NCBI RefSeq assembly: GCF_039540515.1
Contig: NZ_BAABFA010000015.1
Coordinates: 62,001-126,000, forward strand
Direction: 5' to 3'
DNA length: 64,000 nucleotides
Source of the DNA: Nemorincola caseinilytica
GTDB lineage: Bacteria > Bacteroidota > Bacteroidia > Chitinophagales > Chitinophagaceae
In this document: positions 1 through 8,542 of the stretch, piece after piece
Position numbering within the stretch: position 1 is the first letter of the stretch
Layout of the letters: every line of letters begins with the position of its first letter
Notes under the pieces: model-generated
Told to the model about the DNA's origin: nothing
What the model saw: the letters and a program-made list of their open reading frames with translations, nothing else
The model's database searches: none
Program-made: the position numbers and the translations under genes

Positions 1-207
1 AAGATCTCGTTTCTTTAAGAATCAGGGTCCGCAAATTTATATTTTTATTTGGTACTGCATATGATCTTACAAGATCTGTTTCGGATATTTTATCAGCCGG
101 TGAAAGACGATATTTTACCGTTATAAACGTTGTGCATACATGTATTTTGTTGTGAATGAAGCGGATGTGTGGATGCTGATAAGCTGTAAAGGGAGCAAAA
201 AATAAAT
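1..207. other. Intergenic stretch with no supported gene
   Basis: No open frame here has coding character. Bases 32-39 read on the minus strand give TAAATTTG, which matches the Bacteroidota -7 element TAnnTTTG. This could drive a minus-strand gene starting just left of the window, but no -33 TTTG lies at the right distance. A short inverted repeat (gatctt-ac-aagatc, 63-76) is also present. Nothing else is recognisable. Confidence 0.4.
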
Positions 208-232
208 GGGGCCGGTCTTTATGACCGGCCCC
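208..232 (-). terminator. Intrinsic terminator of icd
   Basis: A perfect 10-bp stem (208-217 with 223-232) closes a 5-base loop. Read on the minus strand it is followed by a T-rich run (complement of 198-206). It lies about 30 bases beyond the icd stop codon, as expected for a rho-independent terminator. Confidence 0.8.
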
Positions 233-261
233 ATGATGTTTTATTAAGTATGGAAATTATA

Positions 262-1548
262 TTAGGAAAGGCTCATGCCACCATTCTTTATGATGTCATC
301 GGCAAATTCGCTTGTCTTCAGCAGGGTAGCATCGTGCATCAGGTTGAAGAAGTCTATGGTCACCCTCTTGCGTTTGATGGTGGTGGCCAGGGAATCTTCT
401 ATCAGTTTGGCGGCCTCTGTCCAGCCCATGTACTCCAGCATCATCACACCGCTTAGCAGCAGCGATGACGGGTTCATGGTATTGGTATTGGCAAAACGTG
501 GTGCTGTGCCGTGTGTGGCCTCGAATACCGCATGGCCGGTGAGGTAGTTGATGTTGGCGCCGGGCGATATACCTATGCCGCCCACTGCTGCTGCTGCTGC
601 GTCAGATATATAGTCGCCATTCAGGTTCAGCGTGGCCACTACAGAGTAATCTTGCGGAGCCAGCAGCAACTGCTGCAGGAAGTTGTCGGCTATCACGTCT
701 TTTATGATCAGCTTGCCCAGCGACTCTTCTTTCTTCAGTCTTGCGTTGGCGGCATCTTCGCCCTGTGTCTTCTTGGCGTTCTCCCACTGGCCCCAGGTAT
801 ATACCCTGTCGCCGAACTCGCGCTCTGCCAGCGCATAGCCCCATACCTTGAAGCCACCCTCGGTGAACTTCATGATGTTGCCCTTGTGTACCAGGGTCAC
901 AGATGGCAGCTTATTGTCGAGCGCGTACTGTATGGCAGAGCGTATGAGCCTTTCAGAGCCTTCCTTGGATACAGGCTTTATACCAAAGGCCGAAGATGCA
1001 GGGAAGCGTACTTTCTTACCTACACCCAGCTCGTCCTTCATGAAGTTGAACAGTTTTTCGGCCTCGGGTGTGCCGTTCATGAACTCTATACCGGCATATA
1101 TATCTTCCGTGTTCTCGCGGAAAATGGTCATGTTCACATTCTCGGGATGTACCACTGGCGAGGGCACACCTTTGTACCACTTCACAGGGCGCAGGCACAC
1201 ATACAGGTCCAGCTCCTGGCGCATGGCCACGTTCAGCGAGCGTATGCCACCACCCACGGGCGTAGTGAGCGGCCCTTTTATAGATACCAGGTATTCGCGT
1301 GCGGCATCCAGCGTAGCTGCGGGCAGCCATTCGCCGGTGGCGTTAAAGGCCTTCTCACCGGCCAGTACCTCCATCCATTCTATCTTGCGCTTGCCGGTAT
1401 AGGCGTGGGCCACTGCAGCATCCAGTACTTTTTTACTTGCGCTCCATACATCGGGGCCTATGCCATCGCCCTCTATGAATGGAATGATAGGATTATCAGG
1501 TACGTTCAGCTGGCCGTTGGCCCCCATGGTTATCTTCTGTGGTGTCAT
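262..1548 (-). CDS. icd: Isocitrate dehydrogenase (NADP-type family)
   Basis: This 428-residue protein would catalyse oxidative decarboxylation of isocitrate to 2-oxoglutarate in the TCA cycle, in the cytoplasm. It carries the N-terminal IEGDGIGPDV motif (about residues 25-34), the isocitrate-binding block PVGGGIRSLNVAMRQELDLY with the serine that is phosphorylated in the E. coli enzyme, the metal-binding NGDYISD motif, and FEATHGTAPRF near the cofactor site. Length is close to the E. coli homodimeric enzyme (416). The residues that give E. coli Icd its NADP preference (Lys344, Tyr345, Val351, Tyr391, Arg395) correspond here to R, F, M, I and N by eye, so the cofactor should not be taken for granted. 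It is monocistronic, with its own terminator downstream. Confidence 0.95.
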   Translation of the reverse strand: MTPQKITMGANGQLNVPDNPIIPFIEGDGIGPDVWSASKKVLDAAVAHAYTGKRKIEWMEVLAGEKAFNATGEWLPAATLDAAREYLVSIKGPLTTPVGGGIRSLNVAMRQELDLYVCLRPVKWYKGVPSPVVHPENVNMTIFRENTEDIYAGIEFMNGTPEAEKLFNFMKDELGVGKKVRFPASSAFGIKPVSKEGSERLIRSAIQYALDNKLPSVTLVHKGNIMKFTEGGFKVWGYALAEREFGDRVYTWGQWENAKKTQGEDAANARLKKEESLGKLIIKDVIADNFLQQLLLAPQDYSVVATLNLNGDYISDAAAAAVGGIGISPGANINYLTGHAVFEATHGTAPRFANTNTMNPSSLLLSGVMMLEYMGWTEAAKLIEDSLATTIKRKRVTIDFFNLMHDATLLKTSEFADDIIKNGGMSLS

Positions 1549-1704
1549 AGTTGTGTTTGTTTTCGCGGTGCGAAGTTAAGCGATGTATGCTTTCTTGCGT
1601 TATATCTTTTTTAGGGTAAAAGAGAGCATGTGCCGGAGTGCGTGCTAGCCGTTGACCCTCAAAAAGTTAAAGTTGTGTTGATGTGGAAATAACCGTAAAA
1701 TAAA

Positions 1705-1736
1705 TTTCACGCCGTATAAAAAGATCCGTAAATTTA
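1705..1736 (+). promoter_or_regulatory. Candidate promoter of xerC-hpf
   Basis: TTTC at 1705-1708, a 20-base spacer, then TAAATTTA at 1729-1736. Each element is one base off the Bacteroidota consensus TTTG-N17..23-TAnnTTTG. The ATG of xerC follows about 20 bases downstream. Confidence 0.4.
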
Positions 1737-1756
1737 CGATAGAGAGTGTTTCGGCC

Positions 1757-2650
1757 ATGTTCGAGGAAAAAATAACCGATCTTCTGCATTACATGAGGTT
1801 TGAGAAGCGCTACGCTACCCATACCATTGCCGCATATACCCGCGACCTGACACAGTTTCGCCATCATCTTGCTACAGTATATAATATCGATGACCCGAAG
1901 GTGGTCACGCATTTTCATGTGCGTAGCTGGCTGGCGGCCCAGAAGAACGAGCAAAAAGATACTGCGCGTACGCTGAACAGGAAACTATCGAGCGTGAGCG
2001 TATTATACAAATACCTGCGCAAGACCGGCCATATAACGCATGACCCCGTGCGCAAGCTGCACGCCCAGCGCCTGCCCGAACGCCTGCCTACCTACATAAA
2101 GGAGCATGAGGCAGAACATATGCTGGAAGAGCTGCGATTTGCCGAGGGATATGCGGGCCTTACCGAGAGGCTGATATGCGAGTTGCTGTATGCTACAGGC
2201 ATGCGCCGTGCCGAGCTGATGCAACTGAAGGAGAAAGATATAGAATGGGGGCTGAAACAGGTGCGTATACTAGGCAAGGGCAACAAGGAAAGGCTGATGC
2301 CCGTAAGTGAGGCCCTGCTGGATACTGTGCGCTACTACATACAGGCCAAAAGGGAGCTGCCGGAGTACGATACCACCGTGCTGCTGACGCTGGAGAGCGG
2401 CAAGCCCCTGTATGCCAACTATGTGTACCGTGTGGTAAAAAAGTACCTGGCGGCCAGCACCACCCTGGCAAAGAAGAGCCCGCATGTGCTGCGCCACTCA
2501 TTTGCTACGCACCTGCTGAACAACGGTGCCAATATACAGGCCATAAAAGACCTGCTGGGCCATAGCAGCCTTGCAGCTACACAGATATACACTCATAATA
2601 ATATAGATAAGCTAAAAGATATACACAGACAAAACCACCCGAGAGGGTGA
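1757..2650 (+). CDS. xerC: Tyrosine recombinase XerC/XerD family
   Basis: A 297-residue site-specific recombinase of the size of the chromosomal Xer proteins that resolve chromosome dimers. Residues 1-90 form the SAM-like core-binding domain and about 105-290 the catalytic domain. The catalytic set is complete: Arg150 in TGMRRAEL, Lys174 in LGKGNKER, His243 and Arg246 in HVLRHSFATHLL, His269 in LLGHSSL, and the nucleophile Tyr278 in QIYTH. No phage or integron context is visible, so a housekeeping role is more likely than that of a mobile-element integrase. The next gene, hpf, follows 26 bases later. A xerC-hpf pair is usual in Bacteroidota, but the tuf-secE-nusG genes that commonly follow are absent. 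Confidence 0.9.
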   Translation: MFEEKITDLLHYMRFEKRYATHTIAAYTRDLTQFRHHLATVYNIDDPKVVTHFHVRSWLAAQKNEQKDTARTLNRKLSSVSVLYKYLRKTGHITHDPVRKLHAQRLPERLPTYIKEHEAEHMLEELRFAEGYAGLTERLICELLYATGMRRAELMQLKEKDIEWGLKQVRILGKGNKERLMPVSEALLDTVRYYIQAKRELPEYDTTVLLTLESGKPLYANYVYRVVKKYLAASTTLAKKSPHVLRHSFATHLLNNGANIQAIKDLLGHSSLAATQIYTHNNIDKLKDIHRQNHPRG

Positions 2651-2676
2651 GATCAATAACCATAAAATGAAAACGT

Positions 2677-2979
2677 ATGAATGTACAGATCAGAACCGTG
2701 CATTTCGATGCCGACAGCAAGTTGCTTGAGCATGTGAACGCCAAGATAGAAAAGCTGAGGACCTTCCATGACAAGATAATTTCAGCGGAGGTATACCTGA
2801 AACTGGATAACTTCTCACAGCAGGTACGAGACAAGGTAGCGGAGATAAAGGTATATGTACCCAAACACTCTTACTTCGTGAAACACCAGAGCAAGACCTT
2901 CGAACAGTCTTTCGACCTTGCTTTCGACTCACTGGTGAACCAGGTGAAACGCCAAAAGGAAAAGCACCTGGTGCACTAA
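2677..2979 (+). CDS. hpf: Ribosome hibernation-promoting factor (short HPF/RaiA family)
   Basis: A 100-residue protein with the beta-alpha-beta-beta-beta-alpha pattern of the S30AE family: an N-terminal strand (MNVQIRTVHFDA), a helix (KLLEHVNAKIEKL), strands through EVYLKL and EIKVYVP, and a charged C-terminal helix ending VKRQKEKHLVH. Family members bind the 30S decoding site and silence ribosomes in stationary phase or stress. The length fits the short HPF class without a dimerisation domain. It is co-directional with xerC and probably co-transcribed with it. A terminator follows at once. Confidence 0.88.
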   Translation: MNVQIRTVHFDADSKLLEHVNAKIEKLRTFHDKIISAEVYLKLDNFSQQVRDKVAEIKVYVPKHSYFVKHQSKTFEQSFDLAFDSLVNQVKRQKEKHLVH

Positions 2980-3004
2980 AAAATGTAGGATACAGATATA
3001 TGAG

Positions 3005-3028
3005 AAGGCCGCCGGAAAGGGCGGCCTT
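3005..3028 (+). terminator. Hairpin terminator after hpf
   Basis: A 9-bp perfect stem (3005-3013 with 3020-3028) around a 6-base loop, 25 bases after the hpf stop. The tail is only moderately T-rich. It also lies beyond the end of the convergent gene at 3054, so it may serve both directions. Confidence 0.65.
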
Positions 3029-3053
3029 CCTGATTCATGCCATTTTGTAAGTT

Positions 3054-4052
3054 CTATTGCAGCAGGTAGTATATGTTGGTGACCCATTTATTGCTATCGG
3101 GCTCATTGCCGGGATAGGTGGGATATTCCTCTACCACCAGCCAGTGTGTGCGCCCCATTACGGCCTCGTAGCGCATCAGTGCATCGTGCGCATGGCGCAG
3201 GCTGCCATAGCCGCCCTTGTGAACGGCCATATATGCCCGCGATGGCGGCAGTTGGGAGAAGATGATACCATTTACAGGTACCAGGGTGTTGCCCGTCACC
3301 ACGCCAGCCATCACATCGGCCCGGTGGCGCAGGGTGTCCCACTGGTAGTAGATGCCCACATGCGGGCCTGTGATAGAGCTATCGGGCGTGTGCAGGAAAA
3401 GGCTGTAGGCATCGCCAAAGAAGGAGGTAAAATCGGCCCACTGCATACTGTCGCGTATACCGGCCACCATATAGCCGGGATGGTCTACTTCCTTTATGTC
3501 CACTATAGGCTCGGCATACTGCTCTATATATGTTTTCAGGTTGGCGAGGCTGTTCTCCAGGTCGCCGCCTATGTACCTGTCCAGATCCAGTACTACAAGG
3601 GTGGCATTGGCCAGGAACTCGAAATGCTTATGGAACGTCCAGGTTACGATAGTGTACAGGCCCGAATCTTTGGCCGATATATAGCCATCGGCCAGCATCT
3701 CTGCCGGGCGCGATACGGTGAAGGTATAGCGCATCATGGTACCCTCCACACCCTCGTTGCGAATAAGGCCCGCGCCTATCTTGCCATCGTCGCCTATCCA
3801 GGCCAGTATGCTGCCGGGCTGGCCCATAGTGCCGCTATAGTTGATCTTTGCCGCACTGTCGGTACGGAACATGGCGTTCCAGGCAGGCCAGCGGGTAAAG
3901 TCCACCACGTTGTCGAACACCACTTTGGCCGGGGCCTGTATCACTACGGTGCGGGTCACGGTCACATCGCGCGGCTCCAGGAAGGCCAGGCCCAGCAGCA
4001 GCACGCCGATGATGAATATGAGCCAGAACGAGAAACGCAGGAATTTCTTCAT
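3054..4052 (-). CDS. Membrane-anchored SRPBCC plus GyrI-like domain protein
   Basis: A 332-residue protein if it starts at the ATG at 4052, which opens directly into a membrane segment; an in-frame ATG at 4094 would add 14 unlikely residues. Residues 1-20 form one transmembrane helix ending at LGLAFLEPRD. Residues of about 25-165 resemble the SRPBCC/polyketide-cyclase fold (VFDNVVDFTRWPAWNAMF is a typical opening). The C-terminal half resembles GyrI/AraC effector-binding domains (MVAGIRDSMQWADFTSFFGD, then a closing MAVHKGGYGSLRHAH...WLVVEEYPTYPG). Both folds bind small hydrophobic ligands. No DNA-binding domain is present, so it is not a classical AraC regulator. Function unknown; ligand sensing or sequestration at the periplasmic face is an inference. 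Confidence 0.75.
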   Translation of the reverse strand: MKKFLRFSFWLIFIIGVLLLGLAFLEPRDVTVTRTVVIQAPAKVVFDNVVDFTRWPAWNAMFRTDSAAKINYSGTMGQPGSILAWIGDDGKIGAGLIRNEGVEGTMMRYTFTVSRPAEMLADGYISAKDSGLYTIVTWTFHKHFEFLANATLVVLDLDRYIGGDLENSLANLKTYIEQYAEPIVDIKEVDHPGYMVAGIRDSMQWADFTSFFGDAYSLFLHTPDSSITGPHVGIYYQWDTLRHRADVMAGVVTGNTLVPVNGIIFSQLPPSRAYMAVHKGGYGSLRHAHDALMRYEAVMGRTHWLVVEEYPTYPGNEPDSNKWVTNIYYLLQ

Positions 4053-4232
4053 GCTGTAAAAATAAAGATACCTGTGGATATGACCTACCGGCACGCTTTT
4101 ACCTGCCAGTACAATGTATTGGCCGTTTTTTTCGTTATTTGCAGCAGAATGGATGGGTATGGCACCGAAATTGCTCCCGTTCAGTATTGCCGGCGCAAAT
4201 GATGCATGGCTCAGGCCGCGCCCCCCGATATT

Positions 4233-6179
4233 ATGAAGTTATCTGTCATCGTTGTCAACTATAATGTGAAGTATTTCCTGGAGGTGTGCCTGCACTCTGT
4301 GCTGCGTGCCACCCGGAACAAAGCGGCAGAGGTGATAGTGGTAGACAACAACTCTACCGACGATAGCTGTGCCATGGTGCGCGAGCGGTTCCCCACGGTA
4401 AAGCTGATAGAGAACAAGGATAACAAGGGTTTTTCAAAGGCCAATAACCAGGCCGTGGCCATGGCGCAGGGCCAGTATATACTGTTCCTGAACCCCGATA
4501 CGGTAATGCCCGAGCATTTCTTTGAGCATACCATTGCCTATATGGATGCCCACCCCGAGGCTGGTGCGCTGGGGCCCAGGCTCATAGATGGCAAGGGCCA
4601 GTTCGCTCCCGATTCCAAGAAGTCCTTCCCCTCGCTGTCGGTGGCCATATTCAAGACCACGGGTATCAACAAGCTGTTCAGCAGGTCGCCCTACATCAAT
4701 AAATACTATGCGGTGCATATAGGCGAGCGACAGACGGCCGAAGTAGATGTACTATCGGGCTGCTGTATGCTGGTGCGCCGCACTGCTATGGACGAGGCCG
4801 GCGGCCCCTTCGATGAGGACTATTTTATGTACTGCGAGGATGTGGATCTTTCTTATCGCATACAGAAGGCAGGGTACAAGAATATCTACTACCCCGAGGT
4901 GGACCTGATACACTACAAGGGCGAAAGCACGCGCAAGATGACACTCTCTTATGTGCGCATCTTCAACGAGGCGCTGGTGACCTTTGTGAAGAAACACTAT
5001 ACCAAACGGCAGGCAGGGCTTTTCATACTTTTCATAAATGCGGGTATAGTATTGCGTGCCATACTGGGTACGGTGAAGAGAGGGCTGAAGGTATTGCACA
5101 TGCCCCTCTTCGATGCCCTCATACTGCTGCTTACGCTATGGGGCATAAAGGAGTTCTGGGTGAGTGAGGTAAAGAACATGGCGCCCATTACGGGCAGTAT
5201 AGTATATGCTACCTTCCCGGCCTATATACTGCTGTGGCTGTTGTCGCTCTATTTCAATGGCGCCTACGACCAGCCCTACCGTGCGCTGAAGGTGACACGG
5301 GGCATGATATTCGGCACTATAGTGATACTGGCGTACTATGGCCTGCTGCCGCCTGAGTACCGTTTTTCGCGCGCCATCATCATATTCTCGGGGTTTGCGG
5401 GTACGGTCATACTGCTGGGCCTGCACGAGCTGCTCTATCGCATGGGTGTGCTGCGCTACATACCCTACGATGCCCTGCCGCGCAAGGCCGTGATAGTGGC
5501 CGACGAACATGCCTATAAGCAGACCGCCGAGGTGCTGCGGCAGGTGAACTATGCGCCCGAGCTATCGGGCCGTATAAGCCCATCGGCAGATGGCCCGGGT
5601 GCGCTGGCCACTATAGGCGAGATGAAGCAACTGCTCTTTGTGACCAATGTGAACGAGGTGATATTCTGTATCAACGGGCTTACCTATGCCGATGTGTTCC
5701 GGCAGATGCAGCTTTGCGGTGGCGATTATGAATACAAGATACACCTGCCCGGCGGGCAGAGCTTTGTGGGCAGCAATTCCAGCGCCACATCGGGCGACCT
5801 CTATACCATAGACCGCCGTTTCAACCTGGCCGATTTTGCGCAGGTGCGCAATAAGCGTATGATAGATATAGCGGCCTCGGTGGTCTTCCTGCTGCTGTTC
5901 CCCATACTGCTGTTCCTGGTAAAAAGGCCGCTCACCTTCCTAGGGCATTGTTTCCGGGTGCTCTTCGGCAAGCTCACCTGGGTGGGGTATGTGCCGGGTG
6001 TAGCGGTACAGCACCTGCCGCGGCTGCGCCGGGGGGTCATTTATCCTTACAATATATTGCCGGGGTATGAGCCTGCCGATAAGGTGAAAACAGGTATGAA
6101 CCTGCTATATGCCCAGCAATACACCCCCGGCACCGATGTGGGCCTGCTGCTGAAGAACTACAGGTACCTGGGCAGTTGA
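4233..6179 (+). CDS. Family 2 glycosyltransferase fused to a degenerate sugar-phosphate transferase tail
   Basis: About 648 residues from the ATG at 4233, where MKLSVIVVNYN begins the GT2 fold; the ATG at 4206 would add nine residues. The N-terminal 250 residues are a rhamnosyltransferase-like GT-A domain, with VVDNNSTDDS, the metal/nucleotide-binding FLNPDT, and the acceptor-side block FDEDYFMYCEDVDLSYR. Several membrane helices follow (about residues 265-415), then a Rossmann-like segment starting at PRKAVIVADEHAYKQ, like the CoA_binding_3 region of WcaJ proteins. The end has a membrane helix (RMIDIAASVVFLLLFPILLF) and a last segment in which LTWVGYVPG stands where true enzymes have LVGPRP. 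The catalytic core of the phosphoglycosyltransferase (K-F-R-S-M, D-E-L-P-Q) is missing. The fused part may scaffold or tether the GT2 to lipid-linked glycans. Confidence 0.8.
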   Translation: MKLSVIVVNYNVKYFLEVCLHSVLRATRNKAAEVIVVDNNSTDDSCAMVRERFPTVKLIENKDNKGFSKANNQAVAMAQGQYILFLNPDTVMPEHFFEHTIAYMDAHPEAGALGPRLIDGKGQFAPDSKKSFPSLSVAIFKTTGINKLFSRSPYINKYYAVHIGERQTAEVDVLSGCCMLVRRTAMDEAGGPFDEDYFMYCEDVDLSYRIQKAGYKNIYYPEVDLIHYKGESTRKMTLSYVRIFNEALVTFVKKHYTKRQAGLFILFINAGIVLRAILGTVKRGLKVLHMPLFDALILLLTLWGIKEFWVSEVKNMAPITGSIVYATFPAYILLWLLSLYFNGAYDQPYRALKVTRGMIFGTIVILAYYGLLPPEYRFSRAIIIFSGFAGTVILLGLHELLYRMGVLRYIPYDALPRKAVIVADEHAYKQTAEVLRQVNYAPELSGRISPSADGPGALATIGEMKQLLFVTNVNEVIFCINGLTYADVFRQMQLCGGDYEYKIHLPGGQSFVGSNSSATSGDLYTIDRRFNLADFAQVRNKRMIDIAASVVFLLLFPILLFLVKRPLTFLGHCFRVLFGKLTWVGYVPGVAVQHLPRLRRGVIYPYNILPGYEPADKVKTGMNLLYAQQYTPGTDVGLLLKNYRYLGS

Positions 6180-6286
6180 TGCGAAAGCGGTATGCGCATA
6201 TATGTATGAATGTGAACAGTATGCCGTTAAAATTTTGAATTGTAACATACCATTACTAACTTCAACCCGAAATAAGGATACCATAC

Positions 6287-6541
6287 ATGAGATCTCGCGG
6301 TTCTGTTCTTCTACTATTAGCTGTTTCTGGCATACTCGTAATGAGCTCATGTTCAAAAAAATACATCTGCCAGTGTAAGATACAGTATAGCGGCGTACCC
6401 GGTCTGCCCGATAGTTCGGTAAAGGAGTTCGATATATACAATAGCAAGAGCGCTGCAGAGTCGCTGTGCAAAGAAGAGTCTTATGAAAATACAGACCCTG
6501 CTACAGGTATAAAGGTAAAAGAGACCTGCGTACTGTATTGA
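6287..6541 (+). CDS. Small lipoprotein of unknown function
   Basis: An 84-residue protein with a signal sequence ending in the lipobox LVMSSC, predicting lipid attachment at the cysteine and location in a membrane facing the periplasm or surface. The mature part is about 60 residues, with further cysteines (YICQCK, SLCKEE, ETCVLY) that could form disulfides. No known domain is recognised. It is monocistronic, with a strong terminator 30 bases downstream. The start is chosen because the basic residues at positions 2 and 4 precede the hydrophobic core. Confidence 0.7.
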   Translation: MRSRGSVLLLLAVSGILVMSSCSKKYICQCKIQYSGVPGLPDSSVKEFDIYNSKSAAESLCKEESYENTDPATGIKVKETCVLY

Positions 6542-6571
6542 TACCGGGGTGCTGAACAAGATATAAAAAGT

Positions 6572-6604
6572 GAACGGCAGGCTATGTGATATAGCCTGCC
6601 GTTC
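6572..6604. terminator. Bidirectional terminator between convergent genes
   Basis: A 13-bp perfect stem (6572-6584 with 6592-6604), extendable by one pair, encloses a 7-base loop. It lies between the stop codons of the small lipoprotein gene (+) and the glycosyltransferase gene (-), so it can end transcription from both sides. Confidence 0.75.
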
Positions 6605-6636
6605 GTGTGTTTGCGGGTATAGTAGGTACGTCACCC

Positions 6637-7383
6637 TTATCTCTTCCTGTATAGCTTGCTGGTGATGAGGCCCCATTTGTGGAACCTGTGGGTAAGCGAT
6701 ACACGCAGTACGCCACGGCCATACTTCATGCTGCGCTTGAAGTTGATGCTCGATGCCTCGGGGAAATACTTGGTAGGGCAGGTCACCTCGGCTATATCAT
6801 AACCGTTCATGAATATCTGCGATATCATTTCGTTGTCGAAAACAAAGTCGTCGCTGTTGTGGGTGAAGTCTATGGAGCGTATCACCTCGGCAGAGAAAGC
6901 GCGGTAGCCGGTGTGGTACTCGCTCAGCTTCTGGCCCAGCATTATGTTCTCGAACAGGGTGAGCATGCGGTTGAAGACATACTTGTACATGGGCATACCG
7001 CCTTTCAGCGCGCCCTTGCCCAATATGCGCGATGCCAGTACCACTGGGTACAGGTCCATAGCTATGATGGACGATATGGCATGTATCAGCTTGGGGGTGT
7101 ACTGGTAGTCGGGGTGCAGCATTATCACTATATCGGCATTCAGCTCCAGGGCTTTTTTGTAGCAGCTTTTCTGGTTGCCGCCATAGCCTTTGTTCACTTC
7201 GTGCTTTATGATGTGCTTTATACCCAGTCTTTTGCCCTCCTGTATGGTGCCATCGGGGCTGTTATCGTCCACCAGTACCACATCGTCCACAATATCGAAT
7301 GGGATCTCGTTATATGTGCGTTCAAGGGTCTTTTCCGCCTTATAGGCCGGCAGTACGATCACTATTTTCTTACCGTTGAGCAT
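6637..7383 (-). CDS. Family 2 glycosyltransferase, dolichol-phosphate mannose synthase type
   Basis: A 248-residue soluble GT2 enzyme starting at the ATG at 7383 (MLNGKKIVIVLPAYKAEKTL); the ATG at 7404 would add seven residues. Visible motifs are VVLVDDNSPDGT (nucleotide-sugar binding), IVIMLHPDYQY, where HPDYQY replaces the usual DxD-type motif of the DPM1-like class, and a C-terminal basic segment. There are no membrane helices. Relatives in this phylum transfer a sugar from a nucleotide donor to a lipid or protein acceptor; the substrate cannot be told from sequence. A -7 element TAATTTTG lies at 7393-7400 on the minus strand, implying a very short leader. Confidence 0.82.
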   Translation of the reverse strand: MLNGKKIVIVLPAYKAEKTLERTYNEIPFDIVDDVVLVDDNSPDGTIQEGKRLGIKHIIKHEVNKGYGGNQKSCYKKALELNADIVIMLHPDYQYTPKLIHAISSIIAMDLYPVVLASRILGKGALKGGMPMYKYVFNRMLTLFENIMLGQKLSEYHTGYRAFSAEVIRSIDFTHNSDDFVFDNEMISQIFMNGYDIAEVTCPTKYFPEASSINFKRSMKYGRGVLRVSLTHRFHKWGLITSKLYRKR

Positions 7384-7418
7384 AGCAGGCCGCAAAATTA
7401 GCATTTATCACGAAAAAA

Positions 7419-7440
7419 CCCACATATAAAGATATGTGGG
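7419..7440 (-). terminator. Terminator of the T9SS cargo gene
   Basis: A 9-bp perfect stem (7419-7427 with 7432-7440) with a 4-base loop. On the minus strand it is followed by six T residues (complement of 7413-7418). It sits 30 bases past the stop codon at 7471. Confidence 0.8.
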
Positions 7441-7470
7441 TCGAAGTTTATTGTGCTGTTTTATGGTGCT

Positions 7471-8505
7471 TTAGTGACGTATGCTCACCTTGCCTGTCTG
7501 TACCGTTTCGCCCGCAGGGCTAACTATGGTATACAGGTAAAGGCCTGCAGGCTGTGCCGTCAGGTCCAGCTTTTCGGTGCCCTTTACGGTCTGTGTGGCC
7601 ACAACGCTGCCCGTTACCGAAGATACGGTACATGTATAGCCGCCCAGTGCAGGGCCTTCCAGGTACAGTATGCCTTCAGATGGGTTGGGGTATACCCTTA
7701 CCACGTTGGCATTGTATGCCACGCCGCCTACCGACTGCGGGTCGCCCAGCATGCTCACATCATCTACATAGAGAATGCTGCTATCCAGGGCTTCGCCCGA
7801 AGTGCCGCCGCCACCGCTGGAGAATGTGATGCGGATGGTGTGCACATTATAGTCTGTGGTGGTATAGGTCACATTTGCGGTCACGGAGGTGTAAGACGAG
7901 GATGCATCTATGTTAACACCGCCGAGGCCTACTACAGAGTCTGTTTTAGAACCCACAGTGGCCAGCGCCTGTACATTGAAGAGACCTTTATCGTCGCCGC
8001 CAAAGGCACCGGTAGTAGCATCTTTACCCGGCATGTAGGCTACCCATGCGGTCACAGAGTTCACACGCAGGTTGGTACTGGTACCACCGGTGAAGGAAAG
8101 TGCGCTGGCAGGGTCGCCGCCACCGGCTATCACGCCTGGGTTGAATGTAGGCTCTGCATCCGATACCATACCCGGCATGAAGCCAAGTGTATCCTGTTTT
8201 ACGGTGATGAGCTTTGCAGCTGCAGCGCCGCCATGTACAAAGGTGTTCTCTTCGAATAGTTGCCTGTTCCAGACGGCGGTCGCCGGGTCTGAACCTATGA
8301 ATGGACCGAATGCCTGGCCTGCTGCTATGATCAGGGAGTCGAAACCATGCCACGCGTTAGGGGCTGCGATGGGTACAGGTGCTGCAGGAGGGGTGCCGCC
8401 CGCAGTGGCACTATGCCACGCTTCCATACCCGGGTTAATGATACCTTGTCCGAAGGACGCGGCAGAGACAAAAAGCGCCGAAAAAATGATAAATATCTTT
8501 TTCAT
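7471..8505 (-). CDS. Secreted protein with type IX sorting domain
   Basis: A 344-residue exported protein. Residues 1-19 are a signal peptide (MKKIFIIFSALFVSAASFGQ). Mature residues of about 20-255 have the beta-rich look of a carbohydrate-binding or PCMD-type module (opening IINPGMEAWHS, near the end SSILYVDDVSML); no catalytic motif is seen. The last 75 residues form a type A T9SS sorting domain: VRVYPNPSEGILYLEG, then turns ending PAGLYLYTIVS and GKVSIRH. Family knowledge says such tails route proteins across the outer membrane through the T9SS and are then removed. The gene stands alone with its own terminator. Confidence 0.85.
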   Translation of the reverse strand: MKKIFIIFSALFVSAASFGQGIINPGMEAWHSATAGGTPPAAPVPIAAPNAWHGFDSLIIAAGQAFGPFIGSDPATAVWNRQLFEENTFVHGGAAAAKLITVKQDTLGFMPGMVSDAEPTFNPGVIAGGGDPASALSFTGGTSTNLRVNSVTAWVAYMPGKDATTGAFGGDDKGLFNVQALATVGSKTDSVVGLGGVNIDASSSYTSVTANVTYTTTDYNVHTIRITFSSGGGGTSGEALDSSILYVDDVSMLGDPQSVGGVAYNANVVRVYPNPSEGILYLEGPALGGYTCTVSSVTGSVVATQTVKGTEKLDLTAQPAGLYLYTIVSPAGETVQTGKVSIRH

Positions 8506-8542
8506 TTATATGTATAATGGTTTGGGTGAATGATACTGCAAA

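Noticed and set aside
1757..2650. Phage or integron integrase marking a mobile element
   Set aside because: All catalytic residues fit, but there are no repeats, att sites, cargo genes or composition change; size and the hpf neighbour fit chromosomal Xer.
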